Below are positions 35,335 to 44,167 of a DNA stretch of 64,000 nt, in pieces; the stretch's first letter is position 1; each line of letters begins with the position of its first letter. The notes beneath the pieces are model-generated. The model did not search any database. It saw only the letters and a list, made by a program, of their open reading frames with translations, and was not told where the DNA came from. The stretch is taken from assembly GCA_041392805.1 (NCBI GenBank), contig JAWKLJ010000001.1, forward strand, positions 496,001 through 560,000, given 5' to 3'. Position numbers and translations under genes: made by a program. This DNA is from Saprospiraceae bacterium (lineage in GTDB: Bacteria; Bacteroidota; Bacteroidia; Chitinophagales; Saprospiraceae).

Positions 35335-35908
35335 ATTAAGTCTCCTAGGAGTAGCCGCCCTAGTTATGCTAATGGGAACAGCTTGTTTACCCCAACCCCA
35401 AACCGACCAAGAAGAAATTCTTTCCCTGGTTTTTAATACCCAAATTGGCAACAAAGATCACTTTGAAGCAGCAAGGCCGACTTTCTCTTCCCCATCAGAG
35501 ATGGAAGCATGGGAAAACAGGATGCGGCGCCTAAACCGCAAGGTTGTCTTCTTTAACCAGGCAAAATTGAATAATTTCTATAAAACAAAGGCGCTCGAAG
35601 CACTAAAACAGGTCGATGTTGAAAAACAATTTCTTGATAGTTTGACCAATTGGGATAAATCGGACATCCAAAACCAAAGCCCCTATGAAATCATCAACTA
35701 TGATGAGTTTGAACATGGACAACTGGATTCTATTCACGTTGGTATCATGACCTTTTCCGCAATAAGCCTGAATAACAAAGCGGATAGAGGCGTTTTATAT
35801 TTTGATTGGCTATGCAGTAGATCTTGTGGTTACGGAAACATCGTCATTGTTAAAAAAATAGAAGGAAAGTGGATCATTGAAAAAATCTTGAAAGCATGGT
35901 CCGCATAG
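35327..35908 (+). CDS. Lipoprotein of unknown function
   Basis: A 193-residue protein with lipoprotein signal MHKLSLLGVAALVMLMGTAC (lipobox MGTAC without strict Leu). No recognised domain; mixed helices, then a strand-rich end with GVLYFDWLCSRSCGYGNIVIVKKIEGKWIIEKILKAW, as in small periplasmic NTF2-like folds. Two Cys in LCSRSCG could form a disulphide. Co-translated with the DinB-like gene. Confidence 0.65.
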   Translation: MHKLSLLGVAALVMLMGTACLPQPQTDQEEILSLVFNTQIGNKDHFEAARPTFSSPSEMEAWENRMRRLNRKVVFFNQAKLNNFYKTKALEALKQVDVEKQFLDSLTNWDKSDIQNQSPYEIINYDEFEHGQLDSIHVGIMTFSAISLNNKADRGVLYFDWLCSRSCGYGNIVIVKKIEGKWIIEKILKAWSA

Positions 35909-35941
35909 ATCATCCATCGGATAGGCGACCCCTACCCTACC

Positions 35942-36382
35942 TTACTCCTTCTGAATCGGACTGCTATTTGCTGCTTTGCTAACGATTTTCCATTGATCTG
36001 CGGCCATTTTTCGCATAATAAAAACATCGATGTACCGCCTGTTTCTACCAGGCATGAGTATCTCAGCTTTAACCAATGCAAGATTTCCCTCTATGTCTAT
36101 GGATAATATTTTGCTATATCGTCCTCCAAATTTTCCAGGTTCATTGTTTTTAAATAACGCGATATACTCGGCGGAAGTCATTTTCCTTATTCCTCCTTCT
36201 GCTGTCTCCAGGTAAAGCACTGCCTCAGAATGAAAGGCCGCCTCAATTTGATCTACATAATTGTATGCAGTGCCATTAAAATAGTTTTGAATGCTATGCC
36301 TGATTAAGTCTTCCTCATTTTGACCAACAGCACTGAGGTATAGCATAATGCCAATGAATACGAATAATATTCTAATTGTCAT
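35942..36382 (-). CDS. NTF2-like (lumazine-binding type) secreted protein
   Basis: A 146-residue protein with a signal peptide (MTIRILFVFIGIMLYLSAVGQ) and an NTF2-like fold: IRHSIQNYFNGTAYNYVDQIEAAFHSEAVLYLE...MTSAEYIALFKNN and a strand-rich end IDVFIMRKMAADQWKIVSKAANS. Relatives are labelled putative lumazine-binding, though binding is rarely tested. Its start overlaps the end of the upstream sugar dehydrogenase gene on the same strand by 11 bases, indicating coupling. Confidence 0.8.
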   Translation of the reverse strand: MTIRILFVFIGIMLYLSAVGQNEEDLIRHSIQNYFNGTAYNYVDQIEAAFHSEAVLYLETAEGGIRKMTSAEYIALFKNNEPGKFGGRYSKILSIDIEGNLALVKAEILMPGRNRRYIDVFIMRKMAADQWKIVSKAANSSPIQKE

Positions 36383-37604
36383 GCGATTTATTTTTGATTT
36401 GAATTAATTTACCATTGTCTTCATCTGTTAATATATACAGCTGCCCACCGGGGCTTTGAATGACTTTACGCAATCTTACATGATCATCCAGGAAGAGCTC
36501 CTCAGCGCTCACCACAATAGGACCATTTAATACCAGCCGCCATAGACTGCCACGTGATAAGCCAGGCACGAGTAGGTTGCCTTGCCAGGAAGGAAATTCA
36601 GATCCGATATAAAAACTTAGCCCTGTCGGTGCTACCGTTTGTAACCAATAGTGTTGTGGGGCTGTATAAGTTGGATTCGGTAAAGCATCAGGCACATAGT
36701 CTGCTGAGCGCCAGGTGCCTGTCGTTTTATTAGGCCATCCATAGTTGGCGCCAGGCTGCAATAAGTTGATTTCATCCCCTTGATTGGTACCATGTTCACT
36801 AAACCAAATCTCATGGGTACCAGGTCTAGGTGTAATTCCCTGGGCTGCCCTGATACCGAAGGCATACATCCCCGGAACGGCACCGATACCCAATTCCGGA
36901 TTATCAGCGGGGATACTTCCATCCAGCAACACCCTGTAAATAGCACCTCTAGCGTCTTTAGTATCCTGTGCAATAGGCAAGCCTATTTTCAGGTTCTCAA
37001 AAAAGAGTCTTTCACCAACCGTAATATAAAGACAGGAGTCTTGGATACAAAGTCCTCCCCCAAAGTGCCAGACGCCAGGAACATAAGGACCAGGATTTAG
37101 GATCGTTTTTATATCGCTTAAAGAATCATTAACGACTATCGCCCTGATCACCTTCAAAGCATAGGTCTCGTTGATAGCTGAAACGTAGGATACAAATAGT
37201 TGGGCGTTTTTATCAAAATCCGGGTGAAGGATAACGTCCAAGATACCAGCATTTCCACTGATCATTTGACCATCCAAGGAATTGGGATAAATACGGGGCG
37301 GGTACTTGCTAACATCGAGCACCAGTGGTCTAAAAAGATCTTGGGGAAACCCTTTGATTCGATATTTCAATTGATGACTCAAATCCACCCGAAGCAAGTC
37401 GCCTTCCTTTTCGGTCATAAATGCCTCGTGGTCATTGATAAAAGCCATGCTCCATGGATGGGCCAGGCTGTCGAGAATGACTGATTTGTACGGAGCCGGT
37501 GCTTGGGGTAGCGGCCCAGTCTGTTCGCAAGCTATTAGTACAACGGCAAGGATGCCAACGCACAGTCTTGTGAACATTTGTAAGCTGATGTTTTTGCTAT
37601 TCAT
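36372..37604 (-). CDS. PQQ-dependent sugar dehydrogenase-like lipoprotein
   Basis: A 410-residue six-bladed propeller protein of the soluble glucose/sorbosone dehydrogenase family. Lipoprotein signal with LIAC lipobox near residue 26. Blade motifs seen: HPWSMAFINDHEAFMTEKEGDLLRV, GNAGILDVILHPDFDKNAQLFVSY, HFGGGLCIQDSCLYITVGE, IWFSEHGTNQGDEINLLQPGANYGWP. The expected His and Asp/Glu residues for PQQ and calcium appear to be present. No PQQ synthesis genes are in the window, so the cofactor source is unknown. It forms an operon with the NTF2-like gene. Confidence 0.9.
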   Translation of the reverse strand: MNSKNISLQMFTRLCVGILAVVLIACEQTGPLPQAPAPYKSVILDSLAHPWSMAFINDHEAFMTEKEGDLLRVDLSHQLKYRIKGFPQDLFRPLVLDVSKYPPRIYPNSLDGQMISGNAGILDVILHPDFDKNAQLFVSYVSAINETYALKVIRAIVVNDSLSDIKTILNPGPYVPGVWHFGGGLCIQDSCLYITVGERLFFENLKIGLPIAQDTKDARGAIYRVLLDGSIPADNPELGIGAVPGMYAFGIRAAQGITPRPGTHEIWFSEHGTNQGDEINLLQPGANYGWPNKTTGTWRSADYVPDALPNPTYTAPQHYWLQTVAPTGLSFYIGSEFPSWQGNLLVPGLSRGSLWRLVLNGPIVVSAEELFLDDHVRLRKVIQSPGGQLYILTDEDNGKLIQIKNKSHDN

Positions 37605-37674
37605 GCCCCAAATATGCAGCCCAAATGCCGTAGCTGTACTTTTTTACCTGCTTAAGCTGTCCTGTTTTATAATT

Positions 37675-38724
37675 TTAGACAAGTTTATTTGACTTTTGAA
37701 ACTTGTATTGCCCAGGTGTTTGCTTCATGACCAATTTGAAAGCCGTATAAAAGGCTGATCTCGACGTGAAGCCTACCTCCTGCCCAATTCCTTCGACCGT
37801 CAAATGGTCACTTCCTTCTAATAGCGTACAGGCTGCGCTGATGCGGAATCCATTGATATATTGATTGAAGGAGACGCCAAGCCGATCATTGATCACCTGG
37901 GAGACCTCATGTGGTGTGGCATCGATAGCCTGGGCAATTGCTGCCAGCTTTATTTTAGGGTTTAAATAAGGTTGTTGCCGCTGCATGATAGTGGTTAAGC
38001 GTTGTAACAGTTCATTCGCTTTGGTATTACTTACTTTTTGATTTTGATACTTAGCTGCTTCTTGTTGTAAGATGATGGTACGGTTTTTCTTGCTAAACAG
38101 AAATCCCGTCAATACATAAAATACCACAGAAAACAGGAGGGGGCCAGACACATAAGGAAAGCCATAATAAGCCAAATTATAGGCAATACACAATAACAGA
38201 ATACACACTACCACCAACAAGATCCAATGGTCAAGAACGGCCCCTTCCTTTTTGACGGCTTTTTTGACCAAGGGGGCCACCAGTCGACAGGTACCTATCA
38301 TATAAAAAATCCACACGGCATAAATTCCCTGCACGACATAATCATCCCAAATGGCTGGATAGGTCTCGTAAGGCCAAATCAGTCCAATGACCACAATAGC
38401 AATCAGCGGAATCAGCATATGCATCCAATCCGACTTCCTCGGCACCATGACAGTGGCTAAAAACCGCCGAACATAGCTATACAGCAAAGGGCCAATCAAG
38501 ATACATGCCGAAAGACCAATTTGACGATAAATCCTATCCACATCCGTAAATAGGTGAAATAAAGATTTCCCTATTCTTATACAGAGCATCAACATCAAGA
38601 GGCCAAAAAGTATATTGAGCCACCGTTTTGGTCGAATGACAAATAAGAAATACATGGCCAACAGTGCCCCATTAAAAACTCCGAGGCCAGCAAAAAAGAA
38701 AAGTATTTGAGTGCCTATCTCCAT
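37675..38724 (-). CDS. Membrane-bound AraC-family regulator
   Basis: A 349-residue protein. Residues 1-215 hold about seven hydrophobic segments (for example ILFFFAGLGVFNGALLAMYFLFVI and LVVVCILLLCIAYNLAYYGF). The C-terminal 110 residues are an AraC domain: KLAAIAQAIDATPHEVSQVINDRLGVSFNQYINGFRI and LTVEGIGQEVGFTSRSAFYTAFKLVMKQTPGQYKFQ. Such membrane-anchored AraC proteins are common in Bacteroidota; the signal is unknown. It is upstream of, and on the same strand as, the sugar dehydrogenase gene at a 70-base distance and may regulate it. Confidence 0.9.
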   Translation of the reverse strand: MEIGTQILFFFAGLGVFNGALLAMYFLFVIRPKRWLNILFGLLMLMLCIRIGKSLFHLFTDVDRIYRQIGLSACILIGPLLYSYVRRFLATVMVPRKSDWMHMLIPLIAIVVIGLIWPYETYPAIWDDYVVQGIYAVWIFYMIGTCRLVAPLVKKAVKKEGAVLDHWILLVVVCILLLCIAYNLAYYGFPYVSGPLLFSVVFYVLTGFLFSKKNRTIILQQEAAKYQNQKVSNTKANELLQRLTTIMQRQQPYLNPKIKLAAIAQAIDATPHEVSQVINDRLGVSFNQYINGFRISAACTLLEGSDHLTVEGIGQEVGFTSRSAFYTAFKLVMKQTPGQYKFQKSNKLV

Positions 38725-39109
38725 TTATTGCAAGATTATTCACCTTGCAAAGATACAATTGGATTTGTTATGGCCGCTTTAATACTTTGAAATCCAACCG
38801 TTATGACTGCAACAGTAGCGTCGTTGCCATCATCCACCATTTCAAATTGACCTGGTTGGCAAACCCTTCTAAACAAGATGAAACCAGGTATAAACCAATA
38901 GGACTCAATAATGAAAATGACCAGAAACGAGCCGAAAAGAATGGAGTCGTTAAAGAATTCACTTACCTTGTAGGAGGTTTTGAACAGCAATGAAAGCCAC
39001 CGTATCCTCGTTGGCTAGAATGACATGTTGATCACCGCTAACAAGCTCCCAGAGAACCATCATCTCATTGATTTTTTCAGCAATTGATTACTTTCAAAAT
39101 TAACTCATA
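38725..39109. other. Gap without a supported gene
   Basis: Frames on both strands (38736-38990 minus; 38745-38993 plus) lack protein features. A minus-strand stretch at about 38978-39085 reads IAEKINEMMVLWELVSGDQHVILANEDTVAFIAV in pieces and might be a gene fragment, but it is too short to assign. Confidence 0.4.
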
Positions 39110-39586
39110 ATGAAAAATATACTCTTATTGTTCTGCTTATTCACCTGCGCAATGGTGGCACAGGGGCAGACCAAAGCTCCACTTGAAAAAGTAGTAATAA
39201 CCTCCAAAAAGAAGAAAACCCAGGTAAGCACAAATGAAAAGGGAGATTTACAGGTAAATGTATCTCCAAAGAATATCCTTAAATTTAAAGCCATCAGTGG
39301 ATCCTATTCCGGTCAACATGATTTTGGCTACACCTGCTATATGCCGGAGCATATCACCATTGAAAATCTTCAAATCGACGACTCCAATCATCCGGAGGAT
39401 TATCAGGGCCCTGCTATTTTCACCAATTTCAATCCACAAATGACCGACGAATCCTACCAGGAGAAGTTTCCCTATGTCAAAACCAGGGAAGTCATACGTA
39501 GGAAGGTGACCACTGCCAGTGGCAAAGCCTTGAGAGTTAGTGACAATCCGGTCATGTTCAAGGAGGTGAAGGTGGACAATGATTAA
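39110..39586 (+). CDS. Secreted protein of unknown function
   Basis: A 158-residue protein with a signal peptide (MKNILLLFCLFTCAMVAQGQ). The rest is strand-rich without a known domain: a Lys-rich segment (VVITSKKKKTQVSTNEKG), then SGSYSGQHDFGYTCYMPEHITIENLQIDDSNH and a C-terminal part with KALRVSDNPVMFKEVKVDND. Isolated gene. Frames in the other direction over it are shadows. Confidence 0.65.
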   Translation: MKNILLLFCLFTCAMVAQGQTKAPLEKVVITSKKKKTQVSTNEKGDLQVNVSPKNILKFKAISGSYSGQHDFGYTCYMPEHITIENLQIDDSNHPEDYQGPAIFTNFNPQMTDESYQEKFPYVKTREVIRRKVTTASGKALRVSDNPVMFKEVKVDND

Positions 39587-39858
39587 CAAGGGATGCTGTA
39601 AATAGCACAACTCAATAAGAATATAAACCACACCATACATAAAACGTCAATCGGTTGACCGGCTGGTATGGGACAGGCTATTCTCGATTTTCCAACGGCT
39701 GCGGCCAAAGTAGTCGCTCAAAGGTATTTGGCTGTTCTTGTAGCGCTGATCTGGATCGCTGCAAATGCGACGAATAAACAAAAAAATGCGACATATTTGA
39801 AAGGACAAATTTAAAGAATACGACACCTTTGTAATATTCTTTCACCAAATCCTTTTTT

Positions 39859-40557
39859 ATGATAAATGACAAATCAAGCCTTTTTACCTTAGGTGGCATC
39901 GCAGGAATTTTTGCAGGACTGCTTATTCTAGCATTTGCCATTATTTCAGAAAGTAAAGGCGTTCTCTTCGTTCAAGAAGCACTTTCAGGCGGCTCAATTG
40001 AAAACTGGTTGAAAAACATTATTGCAAACAGCAGTGCGGCAAAATTCTTAATCATTTTACCAATCCTTGGATTTTCTTCTATGCTCGTATTAGGCATTAC
40101 ATTGCATCAAATAACGCCTGAAATAAGTTGGCAAAAGAATCTGTCTATAGCAGGTTATATGATTGGCGTTCCTGTGGTTGTTTCTGCTTTTGTTGCTCAT
40201 TTAAGCCTTATAAATGAGCTAATTCAACTTTCGGCTCAATCATCTGAATTGGGTTCTAACCTTGAATTATATGCAACCTTTGCGTTCCATCGATGGATGG
40301 TAATAAATGACTTCGTTGGTCCATTTTTTATTATAATTATAGGTCATACATTGATAGCATGGGCAGCTTATAAATCAACAATCCTTCCCAAATGGATGAT
40401 GTTTTGGGCTGTGTTTAATGGAAGTTTGCTACTACTGAGTTTTCTTTATCCTATTTTCCCTGTTTTAGTATTTGGCGGAATTGGAGGTCCATTAAGTATG
40501 TTGTGGCTAATTGTATTAGGTGTAATTCTATTAAGGAAAACTAAAGCGAATAACTAA
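39859..40557 (+). CDS. DUF4386-like membrane protein
   Basis: A 232-residue integral membrane protein with six predicted helices. GGIAGIFAGLLILAFAIISESKG, then LPILGFSSMLVLGITLHQ, and FIIIIGHTLIAWAAYKSTILPKWMMFWAVFNGSLLLLSF fit the DUF4386 layout as I recall it (order of helices and the TLPKWM-like motif). Function unknown. The gap before it (39587-39858) shows nothing beyond an A+T-rich region. Two gene relics follow directly. Confidence 0.6.
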   Translation: MINDKSSLFTLGGIAGIFAGLLILAFAIISESKGVLFVQEALSGGSIENWLKNIIANSSAAKFLIILPILGFSSMLVLGITLHQITPEISWQKNLSIAGYMIGVPVVVSAFVAHLSLINELIQLSAQSSELGSNLELYATFAFHRWMVINDFVGPFFIIIIGHTLIAWAAYKSTILPKWMMFWAVFNGSLLLLSFLYPIFPVLVFGGIGGPLSMLWLIVLGVILLRKTKANN

Positions 40558-40572
40558 GTAATGGTGAAATAA

Positions 40573-40653
40573 ATGACAGAATTTTGGGAATCAAGTTTTA
40601 GAGATAAACAGGCGATGTGGGGTTTTAATGCCTGGTGCTGGGGTAAACGCTAG
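40573..40653 (+). pseudogene. N-terminal scrap of a SAM methyltransferase gene
   Basis: MTEFWESSFRDKQAMWGF is the typical opening of a small class I methyltransferase family. After residue 18 it continues out of family (NAWCWGKR) and stops, because the sequence joins a CutC fragment there. Confidence 0.7.
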
Positions 40654-40804
40654 CAATATTCAGCAAATAATAGATGCGACAAGCGCCTACCGATTTCACG
40701 GTTCTGCTCGTGTTTCGGTGAATAACCCTGTTTTGTATAACAATCCATCGGTAGCTGATAGCGGAAATTTCGATGTATTTAACATAAAGTTAACGCATAT
40801 TTAG
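40628..40804 (+). pseudogene. C-terminal fragment of a CutC-like gene
   Basis: MPGAGVNASNIQQIIDATSAYRFHGSARVSVNNPV matches the last part of the TIM-barrel protein CutC (copper homeostasis family) in an open frame to the stop at 40802. The first 180 or so residues are missing. It overlaps the methyltransferase fragment in another frame; the junction is near 40627. Confidence 0.8.
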
Positions 40805-40877
40805 TAGAAATTATCGTTCTATTGTAGTTGCAACTTTGTTTGCAAGCAAGTGTTTTGATTTCAAAAATAACTAACAG

Positions 40878-41600
40878 ATGATTAAGCAATCAACATTATT
40901 ACTTTTGGCTTTTTTCGCTATTTCAAGCCTGCAAGCGCAAGGACTAAAAGGCATGCTCAATAAAGCCAAACAACAATTGACGGGCTCAGATGATAGCGGA
41001 GAGGTAGGCATGGGCCTAAAAGAAGCACTCAATAACGGTGTAGGAGAAGCCGTTAGTTTCCTTTCAGCAGAAGACGGGTATTATAAAAGTGCCTATAAAA
41101 TTTTGCTGCCCGAAGATGTGAAAAATGTAACCAGCAAATTGAAGGCCGTCCCCGGATTTGCCAACGTCGAAGACGATTTGATTGAGAAAATGAACCGCGC
41201 CGCCGAAGATGCTGCCGAAAAAGCAAAACCTATCTTCGTTGATGCTATCAAACAATTGACCTTCAAGGATGCTATGAATTTGCTGATGGGTGAAAAAGAT
41301 GCGGCAACGCGTTACCTGGAAAGCAGCACTTTTGAACAACTTTATGGTGCCTTCAAACCAGTCATTGTGGAGTCTTTAGACAAAGTAAATGCCCGGGAAT
41401 ATTGGCGCAATGCCGTTACCGCCTATAATAAAATCCCATTCGTTAAAAAAACGAATCCGGAATTAGACGATTATGTTACCCGCCAGGCATTAGGTGGCAT
41501 GTTTGGATTGGTCGAGAAAAAAGAACTCGAAATTCGCGACAATCCAGCTATGCGAACCACCGAACTACTCCAGAAAGTCTTTGCCAGACAGGATAAGTAA
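40878..41600 (+). CDS. DUF4197 domain protein
   Basis: A 240-residue secreted protein with a signal peptide (MIKQSTLLLLAFFAISSLQAQ) and the DUF4197 domain: GLKEALNNGVGEAVSFLS..DGYYKSAYKILLPEDVKNVTSKLKAVPGF, then MNRAAEDAAEKAKPIFVDAIKQLTFKDAMNLLMGEKDAATRYLESST and LDDYVTRQALGGMFGLVEKKELEIRDNPAMRTTELLQKVF. The domain is widespread and its role is unknown. Single gene; a large palindrome lies right behind its stop. Confidence 0.92.
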   Translation: MIKQSTLLLLAFFAISSLQAQGLKGMLNKAKQQLTGSDDSGEVGMGLKEALNNGVGEAVSFLSAEDGYYKSAYKILLPEDVKNVTSKLKAVPGFANVEDDLIEKMNRAAEDAAEKAKPIFVDAIKQLTFKDAMNLLMGEKDAATRYLESSTFEQLYGAFKPVIVESLDKVNAREYWRNAVTAYNKIPFVKKTNPELDDYVTRQALGGMFGLVEKKELEIRDNPAMRTTELLQKVFARQDK

Positions 41601-41607
41601 TGTTTTA

Positions 41608-41695
41608 GGACGTGGAGGTAGTGGAGGAGTGGAGGTAATGGAGAAAAGTGTCAAAATTCCTCCATTATCTCTTCCACTCCACTACCTCCACGTCC
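41608..41695. terminator. Long palindrome behind the DUF4197 gene
   Basis: The arm GGACGTGGAGGTAGTGGAG pairs exactly with CTCCACTACCTCCACGTCC, and the inner parts pair further (about 36 bases per arm). It is framed by TTTT on the left and AAAAAAA on the right. It has the same motif style as the composite repeat and may stop transcription in either direction. Confidence 0.65.
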
Positions 41696-41754
41696 CCAAA
41701 AAAACCTCGTGAACCGGCCACTTCCAAGAATGCCTATAGCCCAGCTACATCGCA

Positions 41755-41925
41755 GCAGTTTTAATGGCAATTTCAATGGCGACTGTGCTGCTGGGGCTTG
41801 CCCCAAACCTCCACTATCTACACATCTCAAAAAAAACCTCAAGCCAAACCTCCACTACCTCTTTCCCTCCAATAACTCCGCGTCCAAAAAAAAACAAGCC
41901 AACCCGAATTCAGGTTTATTGTTTA
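41755..41925. repeat. Composite dispersed repeat, copy 2
   Basis: The core palindrome and CCTCCA run is at 41795-41816, preceded by TTTAATGGCAATTTCAATGGC and followed by CTACACATCTC, A runs and CCTCCAATAACTCCGCGTCC. It has the same orientation as copy 1. It ends just before the promoter of the DUF2279 gene. Frames that cross it are not genes. Confidence 0.7.
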
Positions 41926-41931
41926 CCTTTG
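41924..41931 (+). promoter_or_regulatory. Bacteroidota -7 element before the DUF2279 gene
   Basis: TACCTTTG fits TAnnTTTG and is four bases before the ATG at 41936, as for the U32 gene. It would make a leaderless or nearly leaderless transcript. Confidence 0.5.
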
Positions 41932-41935
41932 TCCC

Positions 41936-42946
41936 ATGCAAACATTCCATCCCAAATTTTGCTACCTGTTACTTTCTTTTGTATGCTTCCCGTTCTTCTC
42001 TTTCGGCCAATCGAACACCGACTTATCCTTACTCGAACCAGCAGACTCCTTCCATTCCACTCGATTCTGGACCTGCGCCATTGGCGGTGGATTGGTTTAT
42101 AGTGGTTTTTCTATTGCCCTTTATGAAAGTTGGTACAAGGACTATGAATTGGTCCCTTTCCATACTTTTGATGACCTGGGCGAGTGGCGAAACATGGATA
42201 AAATGGGGCATTTTTTTACCGCTGCCATGGAAAGCCGCCTCTCCTTTGGTGGAGCCATGTGGACGGGAATGGATCGTCGAAAAGCTATGTGGACTGGTGC
42301 TGGCGTAGGCTTCCTTTTACAAACGACCGTAGAAGTCATGGATGGTTTTTCCGAAAAGTGGGGCTTTTCCTGGGCTGATGTAGGTTTTAACACCTTGGGT
42401 GTTGGCTTTTTTGTAGGCCAGGAAATTGCATGGCAAGAACAACGCATCACCTTGAAAGTCTCCCATACCCGACCTAATTACAACAATGAGCCTGTTCCTT
42501 CTGCCAATGGCCTGGCCTTCAGCTCTCCTCAACAACGAGCCAATGAATTATACGGAACTGGCTTTTTTGAGACCTTTTTAAAGGATTACAACGGTATGAC
42601 TATTTGGGCCTCTTTTAATCTCCACTCCTTCCTTCCCCCAAATAAACAAACAGGCCACTTTCCCAAATGGCTCAACCTCGCCATCGGCTATGGCGTCGAT
42701 GGCCTCTATGGCGGCTATGGCAATACCTGGACCGATGAGGCAGGCAACGCCTTCACCTTGGCAGAGGACGCCTTCCCCCGCTCAACCCAATTCTACCTAT
42801 CCCTAGACATTGATTTGACCCGCATCCCAACCAAACATCGGTGGCTAAAAACAGCTTTTAATGCTTTGCATTGGATAAAAATCCCAGCACCCACTTTGGA
42901 AATAAATACCCTGGGCAAGGTCCGAGGGTACGGGATGTATTGGTAG
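41936..42946 (+). CDS. DUF2279 family protein
   Basis: A 336-residue secreted protein with a signal peptide (FCYLLLSFVCFPFFSFGQ). The DUF2279 block is visible: GGGLVYSGFSIALYESWYKDYELVPFHTFDDLGEWRNMDKMGHFFTAAMESRLSFG, with the DKxGH motif, then VGFLLQTTVEVMDGFSEKWGFSWADVGFNTLGVGFFVGQE. The C-terminal half is strand-rich and could be a small outer-membrane barrel. Function unknown; lineage-typical. Confidence 0.88.
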   Translation: MQTFHPKFCYLLLSFVCFPFFSFGQSNTDLSLLEPADSFHSTRFWTCAIGGGLVYSGFSIALYESWYKDYELVPFHTFDDLGEWRNMDKMGHFFTAAMESRLSFGGAMWTGMDRRKAMWTGAGVGFLLQTTVEVMDGFSEKWGFSWADVGFNTLGVGFFVGQEIAWQEQRITLKVSHTRPNYNNEPVPSANGLAFSSPQQRANELYGTGFFETFLKDYNGMTIWASFNLHSFLPPNKQTGHFPKWLNLAIGYGVDGLYGGYGNTWTDEAGNAFTLAEDAFPRSTQFYLSLDIDLTRIPTKHRWLKTAFNALHWIKIPAPTLEINTLGKVRGYGMYW

Positions 42947-43200
42947 TTAGAATAATAGCCTTGGCATCCGTCAAGGCAGCAGGCAGACGCAACAAAAGCC
43001 GTCTGGTACCCCAATTGGCAAAATAGAGCATGGCATCGAAATATTGCTCCACAACCTTTTCCTCGTCTTGCCGAAAATCGCCGTAGTGATAGATAAATGT
43101 TGCCGAATGAGCACTTACCTGGGCTCGACTCGACCAAGAACCAACCTCCTTCCTTTCGTTTTCCGTTAATGGCCGATCGATAGCCTTAAAATTCGCTCAT
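42945..43200 (-). pseudogene. Frameshifted N-terminal gene fragment
   Basis: From the ATG at 43200, MSEF runs into a stop; one extra T near 43187 appears to be the cause, because the adjacent frame reads KAIDRPLTENERKEVGSWSSRAQVSAHSATFIYHYGDFRQDEEKVVEQYFDAMLYFANWGTRRLLLRLPAALTDAKAI. This is the N-terminal part of a conserved uncharacterised family (SSRA...YGDF...YFDAMLY.ANWGTRRL). The rest is missing at the end of the DUF2279 gene. Confidence 0.75.
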
Positions 43201-43327
43201 AAGCAGTTGTGGTTTAGCGCTTATCTAATGTCAAGTCGTATGATCTAAGATAAAAAAAATCCATCCATCGTTTGCAAAATCCTTACTTTTTCCTGATATT
43301 AAACTCTTCCAAACTAACTAAATACCC

Positions 43328-44113
43328 ATGCCAAAAGAAGACCTCATCCCCTATCAACAAAACCTCGCGTTCAAACGAGCATTTAAGCGTCTCCAACTTA
43401 ATCTGGAGGAAGTGATGGAATTTACGCCCTTTGATCTAGACTTAGAGAACCTCCGCCTTGAGAGCCTACTTGGTTTTGTGCGCCAATACCAACAATATGG
43501 CAGCCAGAAAGCAATGGAAGTTGTCGCGGGGAGATACCTTTTCCCTCCAATCTTCCCTGGAATTTCACCAGAAAGCGACTGGTACCGATTTGAGCAATGG
43601 ATGCAAGGTCTGCCGGTACGCCAAAAGCTTTCTGAGCAATTGCCGAAAACCCTCCTACTCAGGAAGCCAGAAGAAATCAGCGAGGAGGAAATCGAAGCAG
43701 AATTCGAAAAATTGGCAAATGCGCTGGAAGCGGCTGGCTACGGCGTCAGCCTCAACAACGACATTCCTGCGCGGCTGCAATACGCTTTCCTATATGAAGA
43801 ATTAGGCGAAACCTTTGAATTACATGAAAAGGGAGGGGGCTGGTTTTTTGACGGATGCTCCGGCTTTTGCCCTGGTTGCTTTCAGCGCCCTTGGTGCAGT
43901 ACGGGTGAAAGCTCCTGTTGGCCCGAAGACGAAAAAGCAGGAAAAATATACCTGATCGATGAACTCAAGGATTATGTCTCCCCCAGTCCGCAGTCGTTCG
44001 AGATTCTCAAAAATCTACAGGCGGAGGAGGATGCATCCTTTGAAGCATTCAAAGCAGAGCACCCAGATAAAGACATGGAAGGTGACCAGGATTGGAAGGC
44101 TAAGTTAAACTAA
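43328..44113 (+). CDS. Uncharacterised protein with Cys-rich segment
   Basis: A 261-residue soluble protein without a recognised domain. The first 120 residues are helical with several aromatic residues (FVRQYQQYGSQKAMEVVAGRYLFPPIFPGISPESDWYRFEQWMQ). The middle segment GGGWFFDGCSGFCPGCFQRPWCSTGESSCW has five Cys and may bind metal. The end is acidic. Single gene between a relic and a MITE. Confidence 0.6.
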   Translation: MPKEDLIPYQQNLAFKRAFKRLQLNLEEVMEFTPFDLDLENLRLESLLGFVRQYQQYGSQKAMEVVAGRYLFPPIFPGISPESDWYRFEQWMQGLPVRQKLSEQLPKTLLLRKPEEISEEEIEAEFEKLANALEAAGYGVSLNNDIPARLQYAFLYEELGETFELHEKGGGWFFDGCSGFCPGCFQRPWCSTGESSCWPEDEKAGKIYLIDELKDYVSPSPQSFEILKNLQAEEDASFEAFKAEHPDKDMEGDQDWKAKLN

Positions 44114-44167
44114 CTTTTATCTGCATGAATATTTTTACACCCCAATAATTGCTGTACCTTCGGTTAA

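Noticed and set aside
41709..42308. 199-residue plus-strand frame
   Set aside because: It crosses the composite repeat and overlaps the well-supported DUF2279 gene in another frame.
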